Of a DNA stretch of 44,053 nucleotides, positions 27,081-37,117 are shown one piece after another. The notes below the pieces were generated by a model, which did not search any database, was not told the origin of the DNA, and saw only the letters and a program-made list of their open reading frames with translations. How positions within the stretch are numbered: the stretch's first letter is position 1; each line of letters opens with the position of its first letter. The stretch comes from Campylobacteraceae bacterium (GTDB taxonomy: Bacteria; Campylobacterota; Campylobacteria; Campylobacterales; Campylobacteraceae), in NCBI GenBank assembly GCA_031284315.1, contig JAITAB010000059.1, positions 1 to 44,053 on the forward strand, written 5' to 3'. A program made the position numbers and the translations under genes.

Positions 27081-29603
27081 ATGAAAGATTTGGAATTTGA
27101 AATAGAAGAGTATATACAGGGGCAAAGAAGCGATTTTGAAATATCAAAACTCATAAAAAACTACATTAAAGAGTATCTTGGCTCTTTGGACGAGTTTTTT
27201 TCGCAAAATCAAGGCAAGGATTTTTTAGTCAAGCATACAAAGCAGATTGACCGCCTCATCACGACAATCTACAAATACGCTCTGCGGCAGTTTTTCAAAG
27301 AGTATGTGCCGCTTCAAAATACTCTGCCCATTACCCTTACCGCGCTTGGAAGTTACGGCAGGGAGGAGCTTTGCGTATATTCGGATATTGATTTGATGAT
27401 AGTTTATAAAAAGTGCGACGGTTACAATATAGAGCCGATTATCAAGTCAATTTTGCATCTTGCATGGGACAGCGGCATGAAAATCAGCCACAGAACGCAT
27501 GAAGTTGAAGAGCTTTTTCATGCGAGCAACGAAGACAATACCATAAAAACGGCAATGCTTGAAGCGAGATTTATCTGCGGCTCCAAATATCTCTGGACGC
27601 AGATACAAGGGGAACTTTTACGCATAAGAAAATACAAGCAAAGAGAGTTTATTTCTCAAAAACTTGAAGCGTATGACGAGCGCGGCAGAAAATTTCCTCT
27701 CAACATGGAGCCGAATATAAAAGACGGAGTAGGCGGACTTAGAGATGCAAATACGCTTTTTTGGATAGCTCATGCGATGACTGGTATCGGCAGACTGAAC
27801 GACCTTGTGCCGAAATTTTTAAATGACGAAGAGTTTAGAGAGTTTAGAAGTTCGCTTGAGTTTTTATTTCGCGTAAGAAGTGCGCTGCATTTAAGCGCGG
27901 GCAAAAAGCAGGATATTTTAAATATAGACATGATTCCAAGCGTGGCTGAAAAATTGGGCTATAAAGATACAAAAACCAAACGAGCCGAAGTCCAAATTAC
28001 GCAAAAAACTCTTCAAAGCCTCTGGATATTGAAAGTAACTTCGCAGATTTTTATCAAACGACTGGTGTCGCCGATATTTTTTGACAAAAAAAGTATCGTT
28101 GTTTTGAAAAAATTGCGCACAAAAGAGGGTTTTTATATATATGAAAACACGCTTTACACATCTTTTCATAGAAAAAAAACCTCTTTAAAAGAGGCGTTGA
28201 AAACTCTGTTGAAAATAGACGACATAAAAATGAAGTATGATATTTCCGTGATAAACTGGCTGAAAAAAACTACTCTTCCGCCGCATAATTCAAAAGAGAT
28301 TTATATGCTTTTCAGGCAGTTTTTTGAGAGAAAATATCTCAACCAAATACTTTACGCCCTTTACAAGTCAAGCCTTTTGCATCATTTGATAAAGCCCATG
28401 TCGCACACTGTAAACCTGCCGCAGTTTGACGGATATCACATCTATCCTGTGGATATTCATTCGCTAAAAACGCTCTATTTTCTGGAAAATATAGACGATA
28501 CATTTATCAAGGCTTTGTATGACGACATCTGTGAAAACGGCAGAATGATGCTGCGTCTTACAGCGCTTTTGCATGATGTGGGCAAAGGGAAAAACACAGA
28601 CCACAGCAGGCTTGGAGCTAAGATATTTAAGGCGTATGCGCAAAAGTTAAATTTCAGCGAAGAGCAGATAAACATGGGGGAACTACTGATAAGATATCAT
28701 ACTCTCATGAGCAATACGGCAAACAGAGAGGATATATACAGCGAAAAAACGATACTCTCTTTTGTCTCAAAACTGCGCTCTTTAAGGGCTTTGCAGCTTT
28801 TGTATGTTTTGACATACTGCGATTTGAATGCCGTGAGTTTTAAGGCGTATTCAAGATTTAACGCAAATCTTTTAAGAGAACTTTACGAACTCTCTTCAAG
28901 CGCATTCGGACAAGACGAACTCATAGACGAAACGGCAAGAAGGCTGAAAAAAGAGGAGATTTTGCAAAAAAGCGATGAATTTGCCGCGCTTTCGCCGTCA
29001 TTGAAAAGAAAGATACTCTCCAGCCCGTCAAATCTGCTCTTTTTCAAATACCCGCCGCATGAAATAGTTGAAATGTCAAAGTGGGCGCATGAAATAAAAG
29101 AGTTTTCATATCATATAGAAAACGACAACCATCTTTGCATACATGTAGTGAAAAATATCAACTTCAATGTAGGCTTTTTGCTGGGAAAACTTGTCGTGTT
29201 TGATTTGGCGCAGATGGATATATTCAAGCTTTTTGACAGCGTGAAATTTTTCAGGATAGAGTTTAACAAAAGAGCCGATGAATGCGAACTTCCTTATATA
29301 GAGTCGCTGATAAGGGAGTCATTTTTGAAAGATAAAAAAGCGCGGATAAAAAAGCCTGTTATATTGAAAGGCGAGATAAAACTTGACTGCGAACACTCAA
29401 AAAGTTTAGCGAAAATCACGCTCAACGCCAAAGACCAGTTAGGACTTATGGCATATATCATTTCGCTGTTTGACGAATACGGCATAGATATAGCGAGCGC
29501 GAAAATACAGACGATAAAACAGCGCGCCAGAAATCTGTTTTTAATAGAAAAAGATGATAAAGTATGCGATAATGCGAAAAAAGTTATAGAGCTGTTATAT
29601 TAA
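27081..29603 (+). CDS. glnD: PII uridylyltransferase / uridylyl-removing enzyme, GlnD
   Basis: 840 residues (E. coli 890). Domains: nucleotidyltransferase with GSYGREELCVYSDIDLMIVY near residues 90-110, GlnD-type helical region with MEPNIKDGVGGLRD, an HD domain with LLHDVGKGKNTDHSRLGA near 495-512, and C-terminal ACT domains (ITLNAKDQLGLMAYIISLFDEYGIDIASAKI). It senses glutamine and modifies PII to control nitrogen assimilation. A TACAAT -10-like element lies at 27049-27054; no clear ribosome site is seen before the ATG. glmS follows after 15 nt, linking two glutamine-related genes. Confidence 0.93.
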   Translation: MKDLEFEIEEYIQGQRSDFEISKLIKNYIKEYLGSLDEFFSQNQGKDFLVKHTKQIDRLITTIYKYALRQFFKEYVPLQNTLPITLTALGSYGREELCVYSDIDLMIVYKKCDGYNIEPIIKSILHLAWDSGMKISHRTHEVEELFHASNEDNTIKTAMLEARFICGSKYLWTQIQGELLRIRKYKQREFISQKLEAYDERGRKFPLNMEPNIKDGVGGLRDANTLFWIAHAMTGIGRLNDLVPKFLNDEEFREFRSSLEFLFRVRSALHLSAGKKQDILNIDMIPSVAEKLGYKDTKTKRAEVQITQKTLQSLWILKVTSQIFIKRLVSPIFFDKKSIVVLKKLRTKEGFYIYENTLYTSFHRKKTSLKEALKTLLKIDDIKMKYDISVINWLKKTTLPPHNSKEIYMLFRQFFERKYLNQILYALYKSSLLHHLIKPMSHTVNLPQFDGYHIYPVDIHSLKTLYFLENIDDTFIKALYDDICENGRMMLRLTALLHDVGKGKNTDHSRLGAKIFKAYAQKLNFSEEQINMGELLIRYHTLMSNTANREDIYSEKTILSFVSKLRSLRALQLLYVLTYCDLNAVSFKAYSRFNANLLRELYELSSSAFGQDELIDETARRLKKEEILQKSDEFAALSPSLKRKILSSPSNLLFFKYPPHEIVEMSKWAHEIKEFSYHIENDNHLCIHVVKNINFNVGFLLGKLVVFDLAQMDIFKLFDSVKFFRIEFNKRADECELPYIESLIRESFLKDKKARIKKPVILKGEIKLDCEHSKSLAKITLNAKDQLGLMAYIISLFDEYGIDIASAKIQTIKQRARNLFLIEKDDKVCDNAKKVIELLY

Positions 29604-29618
29604 AAATTAGGAAAAATT

Positions 29619-31430
29619 ATGTGCGGAATAGTCGGATATATCGGGGAAAAAGAGAAAAAAGGATTGATTTTAAACGCGCTTAAAGAGCTTGAATACAGAG
29701 GCTACGATTCAGCCGGCATAGCTGTCATGAAAGATGGCAAAATAGATGCTTTTAAAGCTATCGGAAAACTTAAAAACTTGGAAGAAAAAACGAAAAATTT
29801 CACCTCAAAAGGCAATGGAGCAGCCATAGGACACACAAGATGGGCGACTCACGGCAAACCTACGGAGATAAACGCGCATCCGCATTTTGGCGAACATTCG
29901 TATATCGTGCATAACGGCATCATAGAAAATTACCGCGAGATAAAAGAAGCTCTTATAAAAGAGGGAGTTACATTTTTAAGCCAGACGGATACCGAAGTGG
30001 CGGTGTATCTTTTTGAACACAATCTGAAAAGTTCAAAAAACGCGTTTGAAGCTTTTGAAAAAACCGTACTTTCGCTAAAAGGCGCTTACGCTATTTTATT
30101 GATAACGCTAAAATCGCCAAATTCCATATTTTTTGCCAAAAACGCCGCGCCGCTTATCATCGGCAAAAACAGCGAGGGCGAACTGTTTTTTGGCTCTTCG
30201 GACGCTCCTTTGATAGGATACGCTGACGAAGTTTGCTATCTTGAAGACGGTCAATACGGCGTTTTGGAGAAAAACGAAATACGGCTTTATCTTGACAAAA
30301 AGAGATTTACGCCTGTTTTTAAAGATTTGCCGCAGGATAAATCATACGCCCAAAAAGAGGGATTTAGATTTTTCATGGAAAAAGAGATTTACGAACAATC
30401 CCGCGTGCTTGGCGAAACGCTGATGGGGCGCATCAAAAATAACGAAATAGTCCTTGAAGAGTTGGACGAGCATTTGTTTGAAGGAGTAAACGCTATAAAA
30501 ATCTGTGCATGCGGCACAAGTTATCATGCGGGACTTGCGGCGGGATATCTTTTCGAGAGGCTCTCCAAAATAAGGGCAGATGTTATAATAGCAAGCGAAT
30601 TTCGCTATAAAGAGCCTCTTTTGACAAAAGATACTCTTTTTATAGTTATCAGCCAAAGCGGAGAAACAGCCGATACTTTGGAAGCTTTGAAGATAGCCAA
30701 AAACGCGGGGCTTAAAACGCTCTCTATTTGCAATGTGGACAACTCTTCGATAGTGCGGCTTGCGGACAGTACGATTTTGACGCGGGCGGGCATAGAAAAG
30801 GGAGTTGCCAGTACAAAAGCGTTTGCAACGCAGGTGGCAACGCTTTGGCTTTTGTCCATATTTATCGCCCAAAAACGAAAAAGCGTAAGCGCAGAACTGC
30901 TAAAATCCGAAATAGACACGCTTTTAAAAATTCCGTCATCTTTAAGGGTGGACAACGCAGCTCATGAAAAATTAAAAAGACTTTCCAAACGCTATTTGCA
31001 TGGACACGGTTTTTTCTTTATCGGTCGGGATATATTTTATCCTTTGGCGCTTGAAGGCGCTTTGAAACTAAAAGAGATAAGTTATCTGCATGCGGAAGGC
31101 TATCCGGCAGGCGAAATGAAACATGGTCCCATCGCGCTTGTGGACAGCAAACTTTTTACGGTCGCGCTGCTGCCCAAAACTATGCTTTACGACAAGACAA
31201 AAAACAATATAGAAGAACTTAGCGCGCGCGATGCGACTATACTTGTCATTAGTCCTGAACCGTTTGAACTTGCCGATGATTTTATAAAGACGAAAAACGC
31301 TTCTCATGCGATGAATGAATTTTTTGAAATGATGATAATCTTACAGCTTTTGGCGCTTGAAATAGCCGTGAGGCTGGGCAATGATGTGGATATGCCGCGA
31401 AATTTGGCAAAAAGCGTAACAGTGGAGTAG
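29619..31430 (+). CDS. glmS: Glutamine-fructose-6-phosphate aminotransferase, GlmS
   Basis: 603 residues, full length. The N-terminal Ntn glutaminase starts MCGIVGYIG with Cys2 as nucleophile, then GHTRWATHGKP and HNGIIENY. Two SIS sugar-isomerase domains follow (KICACGTSYHAGLAAGYL; FFIGRDIFYPLALEGALKLKEISYLHAEGYPAGEMKHGP), ending DMPRNLAKSVTVE. It makes glucosamine-6-phosphate, the entry to peptidoglycan and LPS amino sugars. Transcribed after glnD; AGGAAAA lies before the ATG. Confidence 0.96.
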   Translation: MCGIVGYIGEKEKKGLILNALKELEYRGYDSAGIAVMKDGKIDAFKAIGKLKNLEEKTKNFTSKGNGAAIGHTRWATHGKPTEINAHPHFGEHSYIVHNGIIENYREIKEALIKEGVTFLSQTDTEVAVYLFEHNLKSSKNAFEAFEKTVLSLKGAYAILLITLKSPNSIFFAKNAAPLIIGKNSEGELFFGSSDAPLIGYADEVCYLEDGQYGVLEKNEIRLYLDKKRFTPVFKDLPQDKSYAQKEGFRFFMEKEIYEQSRVLGETLMGRIKNNEIVLEELDEHLFEGVNAIKICACGTSYHAGLAAGYLFERLSKIRADVIIASEFRYKEPLLTKDTLFIVISQSGETADTLEALKIAKNAGLKTLSICNVDNSSIVRLADSTILTRAGIEKGVASTKAFATQVATLWLLSIFIAQKRKSVSAELLKSEIDTLLKIPSSLRVDNAAHEKLKRLSKRYLHGHGFFFIGRDIFYPLALEGALKLKEISYLHAEGYPAGEMKHGPIALVDSKLFTVALLPKTMLYDKTKNNIEELSARDATILVISPEPFELADDFIKTKNASHAMNEFFEMMIILQLLALEIAVRLGNDVDMPRNLAKSVTVE

Positions 31431-31552
31431 TGCTGTAAATTTGCATGTGTTGATACTAAAAAGATGAGTTTAATTTATACTGCGCGATGCGAAAATTTAT
31501 CTTTTACAATTGTTTTAGTTTTACCGCTGAAATTTAATTGCAGGGATTAGTG

Positions 31553-31576
31553 AAAAAGCGCGGGTTTTCCCCGCGC
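31553..31576 (-). terminator. Intrinsic terminator of metE
   Basis: On the minus strand GCGCGGG and CCCGCGC form a 7-bp G+C stem with a short AAAA-containing loop, followed by T5. It lies 20-43 nt after the metE stop, between the converging glmS and metE. Confidence 0.8.
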
Positions 31577-31595
31577 CGCGAAAAATGCCCGAAAT

Positions 31596-33860
31596 TTAAC
31601 TCTCTCTTACGCTTTTGACCGCTTTTACAAGATTTTTCAAAGATGGTATCACTTCGTCCCATTTTCTTGTTTTCAGTCCGCAGTCGGGATTTATCCATAA
31701 TTTTTCTTTCGGAAATATCTCCAAAAGCGCCTTTATCTGCTTTGTCATTTCATCAACGCTTGGGATTCTTGGCGAATGTATGTCGTATATGCCTGGACCT
31801 ATTTCTTGATTGTAGCCGACCTCTTCAAAGATTTTCAGTATTTTATTGCCCGCGCGCGCCGTCTCTATGGAGATAACATCGGCTTCCATAGCTTCAATGG
31901 TTTTGATAATATCGTTAAAATTGCTGTAACACATGTGAGTGTGGATTTGCGTTTGCGCTTTTGCGCTGCTTACGGCTAATTTGAACGCTTCCAGCGCCCA
32001 TTTTTCATATATTTGCTTTTTACTTTTTCTCAAAGGATAACCCTCTTTAAAAGCCGCTTCATCCACTTGAATGATTTTGATACCCGCGTTTTGCAAGTCC
32101 GTTATTTCATCATTGAACGCCAAAGCAAGCTGTCTTGCGACTTCGCTTTTTGGCATATCGTCGCGGACAAAAGACCAGTTTAAAACGGTAACGGGACCGG
32201 TTAGCATTCCTTTTACGACTTTGGAAGTTTTGGACTGAGCGTATGTTATCCATTTTACGCTCATGGGGTTTATCCTTGTTATGTCGCCGAAAAGCAGCGG
32301 CGGTTTTACGCATCGGCTTCCGTAGCTTTGCACCCAGCCCTCTTTTGTAAATGCGTAACCGTTTAGCTGTTCGCCGAAATATTCCACCATATCGTTTCGC
32401 TCAGGCTCTCCATGCACCAAAATATCAAGCCCGATATCCTCTTGGATTTTCACGCATGCGTCAATATATTTTTTTATGCCGCTTTCATATTCGTTTTTGG
32501 AAATTTTACCTTTTTTAAAACTGCTTCTTAACGCTCGCAGCTCATCTGTTTGAGGGAAAGAGCCTATCGTTGTAGTCGCGAGCGCAGGGTAGTTCAAAAT
32601 CTTTTTTTGCACTTTTATGCGTTCGTTAAAGGGCAATTCCCTTTGGGTATTTGTGAAAGTTTTTAATCTTTCCTGCAAGTCGCCGTTGTGAATTTTTGAC
32701 GAATTTCTTCTTGCAAGAAGCGCCTTTGCATTGGCGTCTTTCATGGCTTTCTCTTTTTCGCTCAAAGGCTCTTTGTGGAAAATCTTTGATATCAGCGAAA
32801 TTTCGTCAAGTTTTTCAAGCGCAAATGAAAGCCAGCTTTTGACTTCTGCATCTATTTTATCCTCATTTTCAAGCGAGTAGGGCGCATGCAAAAGCGAGCA
32901 TGAAGTAGAAACAACGATACGCTCCTCAGGCGCACTTAAAGATATTTTTTTCAAAAGCTCCAAAGTGGCGTTTATATCGTTTTTCCAGATATTTCTGCCG
33001 TCCACTACGCCCGCGATTAAATATTTGCCTTTAAGGTTTTTGATATTGTCAAGATTTTCTTTTCCATGTATAAAATCAAGTCCGATTCCCCAAATATCGG
33101 TACTTGCCAATGCTTCAACCACATCTTTATCTGCATGGTCAAAATAGCTTGAAACAATAATATCTATTTTTGGCGATACTTGCGAGAGTTTTTCATAAGC
33201 TTTGAAAAGATACTCTTTTTGTTCGCCGTTCAAATCCGTAACGATTATCGGTTCGTCAAACTGCACAAATACTCTCTCGTCTAACTTCGCAATCTCTTTT
33301 AAAAGCTGTTCATATACATTCAAAACCGCCTCAAAATGCACATATACGCCGCTTTTATCCACACTTTTTGAAAGGCTCAAAAAGGTAACCGCTCCGATGA
33401 GGTTGATTTTTGTCTTTACGCCGAACTCTTTTGCCTCTTTGTATTCGTTAATGACTTTGTCGGCATTCAGCGAAAAACGCGTGGATTTTGAAAGCTCGGG
33501 AACGATGTAGTGATAATTAGTGTTGAACCATTTGGTCATCTCCATGGCAGCTCTTTTGTCGTCTCCTCTTGCCATTGCAAAATATTGCTTTGTCTTATCG
33601 CCAATATCTGCGAATCTTTGCGGGATTGCGCCAAGAAGCGCGATAGTATCAAGCATTCCGTCATAAAAACTGAAATCATTTGAACTTATCAGCTCTATTT
33701 TCGCCTCTTTTTGATATTGCAAATTTTTAAGCCTCAACTCTTTTGCCTGTTTTTGCAGCTCTTTTTCGTCTATTTTGCCAGACCAAAACGCTTCAAGCGC
33801 AAACTTTAACTCCCGTCCTTTTCCAATTCGCGGAAATCCTGTTATACTGTTTTTTATCAT
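31596..33860 (-). CDS. metE: Cobalamin-independent methionine synthase, MetE
   Basis: 754 residues from ATG 33860, which has AAAGGAA upstream and gives the standard MetE opening (ITGFPRIGKGRELKFALE). A 22-codon longer frame lacks a ribosome site. The C-terminal catalytic barrel shows TTTIGSFPQTDELR, DILVHGEPERNDMVEYFGEQL, the zinc ligands in QIHTHMCYSNF and the last zinc cysteine in NPDCGLKTRKW. It methylates homocysteine with methyl-tetrahydrofolate polyglutamate. It would complete methionine synthesis begun by the MetY/HcyS genes 28 kb away. Single-gene unit with its own terminator. Confidence 0.96.
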   Translation of the reverse strand: MIKNSITGFPRIGKGRELKFALEAFWSGKIDEKELQKQAKELRLKNLQYQKEAKIELISSNDFSFYDGMLDTIALLGAIPQRFADIGDKTKQYFAMARGDDKRAAMEMTKWFNTNYHYIVPELSKSTRFSLNADKVINEYKEAKEFGVKTKINLIGAVTFLSLSKSVDKSGVYVHFEAVLNVYEQLLKEIAKLDERVFVQFDEPIIVTDLNGEQKEYLFKAYEKLSQVSPKIDIIVSSYFDHADKDVVEALASTDIWGIGLDFIHGKENLDNIKNLKGKYLIAGVVDGRNIWKNDINATLELLKKISLSAPEERIVVSTSCSLLHAPYSLENEDKIDAEVKSWLSFALEKLDEISLISKIFHKEPLSEKEKAMKDANAKALLARRNSSKIHNGDLQERLKTFTNTQRELPFNERIKVQKKILNYPALATTTIGSFPQTDELRALRSSFKKGKISKNEYESGIKKYIDACVKIQEDIGLDILVHGEPERNDMVEYFGEQLNGYAFTKEGWVQSYGSRCVKPPLLFGDITRINPMSVKWITYAQSKTSKVVKGMLTGPVTVLNWSFVRDDMPKSEVARQLALAFNDEITDLQNAGIKIIQVDEAAFKEGYPLRKSKKQIYEKWALEAFKLAVSSAKAQTQIHTHMCYSNFNDIIKTIEAMEADVISIETARAGNKILKIFEEVGYNQEIGPGIYDIHSPRIPSVDEMTKQIKALLEIFPKEKLWINPDCGLKTRKWDEVIPSLKNLVKAVKSVRES

Positions 33861-33976
33861 GATATGTTCCTTTCGGTAATTTGTATTTTTAAAGCTTGGG
33901 CAAAGCCGCATGTGATAAATGTCCAACGCTCATGAAAGGCGGTTAAACTTTGTAAAAAAACGCCTGCGTACTGCAT

Positions 33977-34008
33977 TTATCCATACAAGAACACGCTTGC
34001 ATGGATAA
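33977..34008. promoter_or_regulatory. Hairpin in the probable metE leader
   Basis: TTATCCAT (33977-33984) and ATGGATAA (34001-34008) are perfect inverted arms, extended inward by CAAG/CTTG across one mismatch, about 120-150 nt upstream of metE. On the metE strand a T7 run follows 16 nt after the hairpin. It is a candidate operator or attenuator. The rest of 33861-34195 has no supported gene. Confidence 0.45.
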
Positions 34009-34195
34009 AGAGCATAAGATATTTTTTGCAAATTTTTTGGTTTTATCAAGAGTGCGCCTTTTTGTAAATTTAACTTGTGATATTAGCAGGAATTTACTTA
34101 AATAGTATTTTGATAGGCGCAGCAGAGTAGAATTTTCTTGAGATTTAATCATTATTTTGATACTCTTCCGCTTTTAGAAATTTTATGGGAACACA

Positions 34196-36229
34196 ATGCC
34201 TCTTTCACGATTAAACCAAGAACAATATGCCGCCGCGACCGCGCCTTTGGGACACAATCTCATCATAGCAAGCGCAGGTACGGGCAAAACATCTACGATA
34301 GTGGCGCGCATAGCGCATCTTTTGCAAGAGGGCGTAAAACCCGAAGAGATTTTACTGCTTACATTTACAAATAAAGCCGCCGCCGAAATGATAGAGCGAA
34401 CGGCGCGTTTTTTTGATGGCGAAACGGTAAAAAGGATAGAAGCCGGCACTTTTCATGCGGTAAGTTATAAACTTTTGAAAAAAATCGGTAAAAATATCGT
34501 TTTAAAACAGCCAAAAGAGCTTAAAATATTATTAAAAGCTATACATGCTAAAAGGCGTTTTTCTCATATAGACTCAAGCGTCAAACCTTATCAAGCGCAA
34601 TATTTGTACGACCTTTTTTCGCTCTATCAAAACTCTGAAATCGATATTACTTTCAGTGAATGGCTCAAAAAAAATGAAAGCGAACATGGAGTTTATTTTG
34701 ATATTTATGAAGATATTTTAGAAGAGTTCCGCACTGAAAAAGAGGCGTTTTCGTATGTGGATTTTAACGATTTGCTGATACTTTTTCGCGAAGAGTTGAA
34801 AAAAGGCGGCACAGAACTTTTTTTCAAAGAGATTTTGATAGACGAATATCAAGATACAAACACGCTTCAAGGTTCGTTAATCAAAGCTTTTACATGCGGC
34901 AGCGTCTTTTGTGTGGGCGATTACGACCAGAGTATTTACGCTTTTAACGGCGCGAATATAAAAATTATCGGCACTTTTAAAGAACGGTATGCCGACGCCA
35001 ATATCTTTACTTTGGACAAAAATTACCGCTCGTCATGCGAGATATTGTCGCTTGCAAACAGAGTTATAGAAAAAAATCCGCGGCTTTATCCAAAAGAGTT
35101 GAAAGTAACGAGAGAAGGGCTGTTTGAAGAGCCGAAACTGCTCGTTTATAACGAACTTTTTGAGCAGTATCAAGGAGTCGCGGCAAGGATTCAAGCCTCA
35201 TCGTCCGCGCCTCATGATATAGCCGCGATATTTAGAAATAATTCCAGCGCAGATGGAATAGAGGCGAGTTTGAGGGAGCTTGGCATCAAATGCAAACGCA
35301 GAGGCGGCAGCAGTTTTTTTGACTCTCTTGAAGTAAAGGCGATGTTGGATTTGATGAGTTTGTTTGCAAATCCCAAAGACATGATGGCGTTTATTCATAT
35401 TTTTGAATATGCAAAAGGCGTTGGCGCGGCGTTTTCAAAAGAGCTTTTTGACGCGCTTTTGGAGATAGGCGGCGGCGATATAAAAGAGGCGTTTTTTAAG
35501 CCCAAAGATATGGAAAATCCATTTAAAAAACGCACCAAAAACACGCAGCTTGGGCTGTTTGACGATGCGCATGATATAGGAAGCGTGGGAAGATTTTATC
35601 ATCTTGATTTTGAAGAGGCGTTTTTGTCCAATCCCATATTGAAAAATTCGCGTATTAACGAAGAAGCGGCGAAATTTATCCATAATTTTTATAAATTTTT
35701 GAAAGACGCCCGCATGATAAAACTGCCGCTTAGCCTTTGCGAACATGCAATGAATTCGCCCGTTTTTCAGGAGATAGCGAATCTGCTTGCAAAAAAAAGA
35801 GGCGCTCTTAAAGACGGCAGTATTGATAATAAACTTGTTGAGGAAGCCAAAGAGAGGATAATGCGCAAAGCGTGGCTGCTTAGGGATTTGGCTAAAAATT
35901 ACCGCGATATTCCGAGTTTTTTGAACGCTCTCACGCTTGGAAGCAATGAGATGAGCGAAGGCGAGGGGGTAAATCTTTTGAGCATTCATGCAAGCAAGGG
36001 GCTTGAATTTAAAGAGGTTTATATTGTGGATTTGATGGACGGACGGTTTCCGAACAAAAAGCTTATGAGCATGAGCGGCGGAAGCCTTGAAGAGGAGCGC
36101 AGGCTTTTTTATGTGGCGGCTACAAGGGCAAAAGACAAACTTTTCCTCTCGTTTGCCAGATACGACAAAATCAAAAAAATAGACTACGCCCCTTCGCAGT
36201 TTTTAAGCGAAGCGGGATTTGCAGGCTGA
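34196..36229 (+). CDS. UvrD/Rep-family ATP-dependent DNA helicase
   Basis: 677 residues, superfamily 1A. Walker A is ASAGTGKTS (residues 25-33), then TFTNKAAAEM (motif Ia), ILIDEYQDTN (motif II), GDYDQSIYAFNGA (motif III), YRSSCEILSLAN (IV), LLSIHASKGLEFKEVYIVDL (V) and VAATRAKDKLFLSFAR (VI). It unwinds DNA 3' to 5' in repair or replication restart. Length is close to Rep and PcrA/UvrD, but sequence alone does not separate these. The ribosome site before ATG 34196 is weak (GGGAA). Confidence 0.9.
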   Translation: MPLSRLNQEQYAAATAPLGHNLIIASAGTGKTSTIVARIAHLLQEGVKPEEILLLTFTNKAAAEMIERTARFFDGETVKRIEAGTFHAVSYKLLKKIGKNIVLKQPKELKILLKAIHAKRRFSHIDSSVKPYQAQYLYDLFSLYQNSEIDITFSEWLKKNESEHGVYFDIYEDILEEFRTEKEAFSYVDFNDLLILFREELKKGGTELFFKEILIDEYQDTNTLQGSLIKAFTCGSVFCVGDYDQSIYAFNGANIKIIGTFKERYADANIFTLDKNYRSSCEILSLANRVIEKNPRLYPKELKVTREGLFEEPKLLVYNELFEQYQGVAARIQASSSAPHDIAAIFRNNSSADGIEASLRELGIKCKRRGGSSFFDSLEVKAMLDLMSLFANPKDMMAFIHIFEYAKGVGAAFSKELFDALLEIGGGDIKEAFFKPKDMENPFKKRTKNTQLGLFDDAHDIGSVGRFYHLDFEEAFLSNPILKNSRINEEAAKFIHNFYKFLKDARMIKLPLSLCEHAMNSPVFQEIANLLAKKRGALKDGSIDNKLVEEAKERIMRKAWLLRDLAKNYRDIPSFLNALTLGSNEMSEGEGVNLLSIHASKGLEFKEVYIVDLMDGRFPNKKLMSMSGGSLEEERRLFYVAATRAKDKLFLSFARYDKIKKIDYAPSQFLSEAGFAG

Positions 36230-36390
36230 TAGTATAAGGCAAAACGTAAAATGGAGTATCGTTACTTTTTTTTCGCGTCTCCAATGACAAAATAGCAGCG
36301 CAAGAATAACAAAAAAGAGCGGGCAGGTTTTTGGTCGTTTCCTTTGACGGTCGTACATATAAAGAGCAGAAATAATAAAAAGATGAACCG

Positions 36391-36548
36391 CAATCGCAAA
36401 CTCCAAAAGCAATTTGTCGGACCAAAGCAAAAATTATCCTTTCTTTGTAATTGCCCCGCATGTGAAGCACAATCGCAAACTCCAAAAGCAATTTGTCGGA
36501 CCAAAGCAAAAATTATCCTTTCTTCGTAATTGCCCCACATGCGAAGCG
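36391..36548. repeat. 79-bp tandem duplication with a degenerate third unit
   Basis: Units 36391-36469 and 36470-36548 are nearly identical (both begin CAATCGCAAACTCCAAAAGC and end near GCATG(T/C)GAAGC). A third diverged start, CAATCGCGAAATTATCC, follows at 36549. No frame across it looks like a real gene. Confidence 0.85.
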
Positions 36549-36868
36549 CAATCGCGAAATTATCCCCAAACAAATTCGGCTTTAAAGGCAAAAAGTCGGG
36601 AATTATCCCTAATACCGCGCTTCCTCCCTCCGTCATTTCCGCGCAATGCTTTCTGAGAATTTCTCCCGTCATTCCCATGCGACAAATAAAACACATGCGT
36701 TTATTTAGTTATTCCAATGTACCTTTTTCGTCATTCCTGTTTCCCTTTCGTCGTTCCATCGTCTCCTTTCGTCATTCCCGCGCAGGCGGGAATCCAAAAA
36801 TAGATACCGCTTTCGCGGGTATGACATAAAGGGCGCGGATATGACATAAACGGTTGCCATTGCGCTAT

Positions 36869-36903
36869 TTGTCCGAAATATCAAGGCGTGTGAGCGTCAA
36901 TTT
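36869..36903 (-). pseudogene. Relic of a leucine-rich-repeat gene
   Basis: 35 bp matching 38844-38878 of the LRR gene with one mismatch and in the same orientation. Read on the minus strand it encodes KLTLTRLDISD followed closely by a stop. Similarity fades beyond it. It looks like a leftover of a duplicated or recombined LRR gene stranded in the repeat cluster. Confidence 0.6.
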
Positions 36904-37039
36904 TAGTATGACATCGGTTGATTGCTACAAGCTGACGAAATCAGCGCAAAACACTTTTCGTCCTCCTCCCCCTTTCGTTATTCCTATGTCTTGTTTCCGT
37001 TATTCCCTCCTTCCTTATGTCATTCCATCGTCTCCTTTT

Positions 37040-37117
37040 GTCATTCCCGCGTAGGCGGGAATCCATTTTGCGCATAGATATATATAAAATTTGGATTCCC
37101 GTTTTCACGGGAATGAC
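37040..37117. repeat. Mosaic repeat unit, short core
   Basis: Left palindrome 37040-37064, core of about 28 nt rich in ATATA, right palindrome 37093-37117 (GGATTCCCGTTTTCACGGGAATGAC-type, 25 nt in all). Outer GTCATT, inner GGATT polarity is kept. Confidence 0.75.

Noticed and set aside
33943-34152. 69-codon minus-strand frame upstream of metE as a full gene
   Set aside because: No ribosome site, odd composition and it spans a regulatory-looking hairpin; only its last 19 codons are discussed as a speculative leader.
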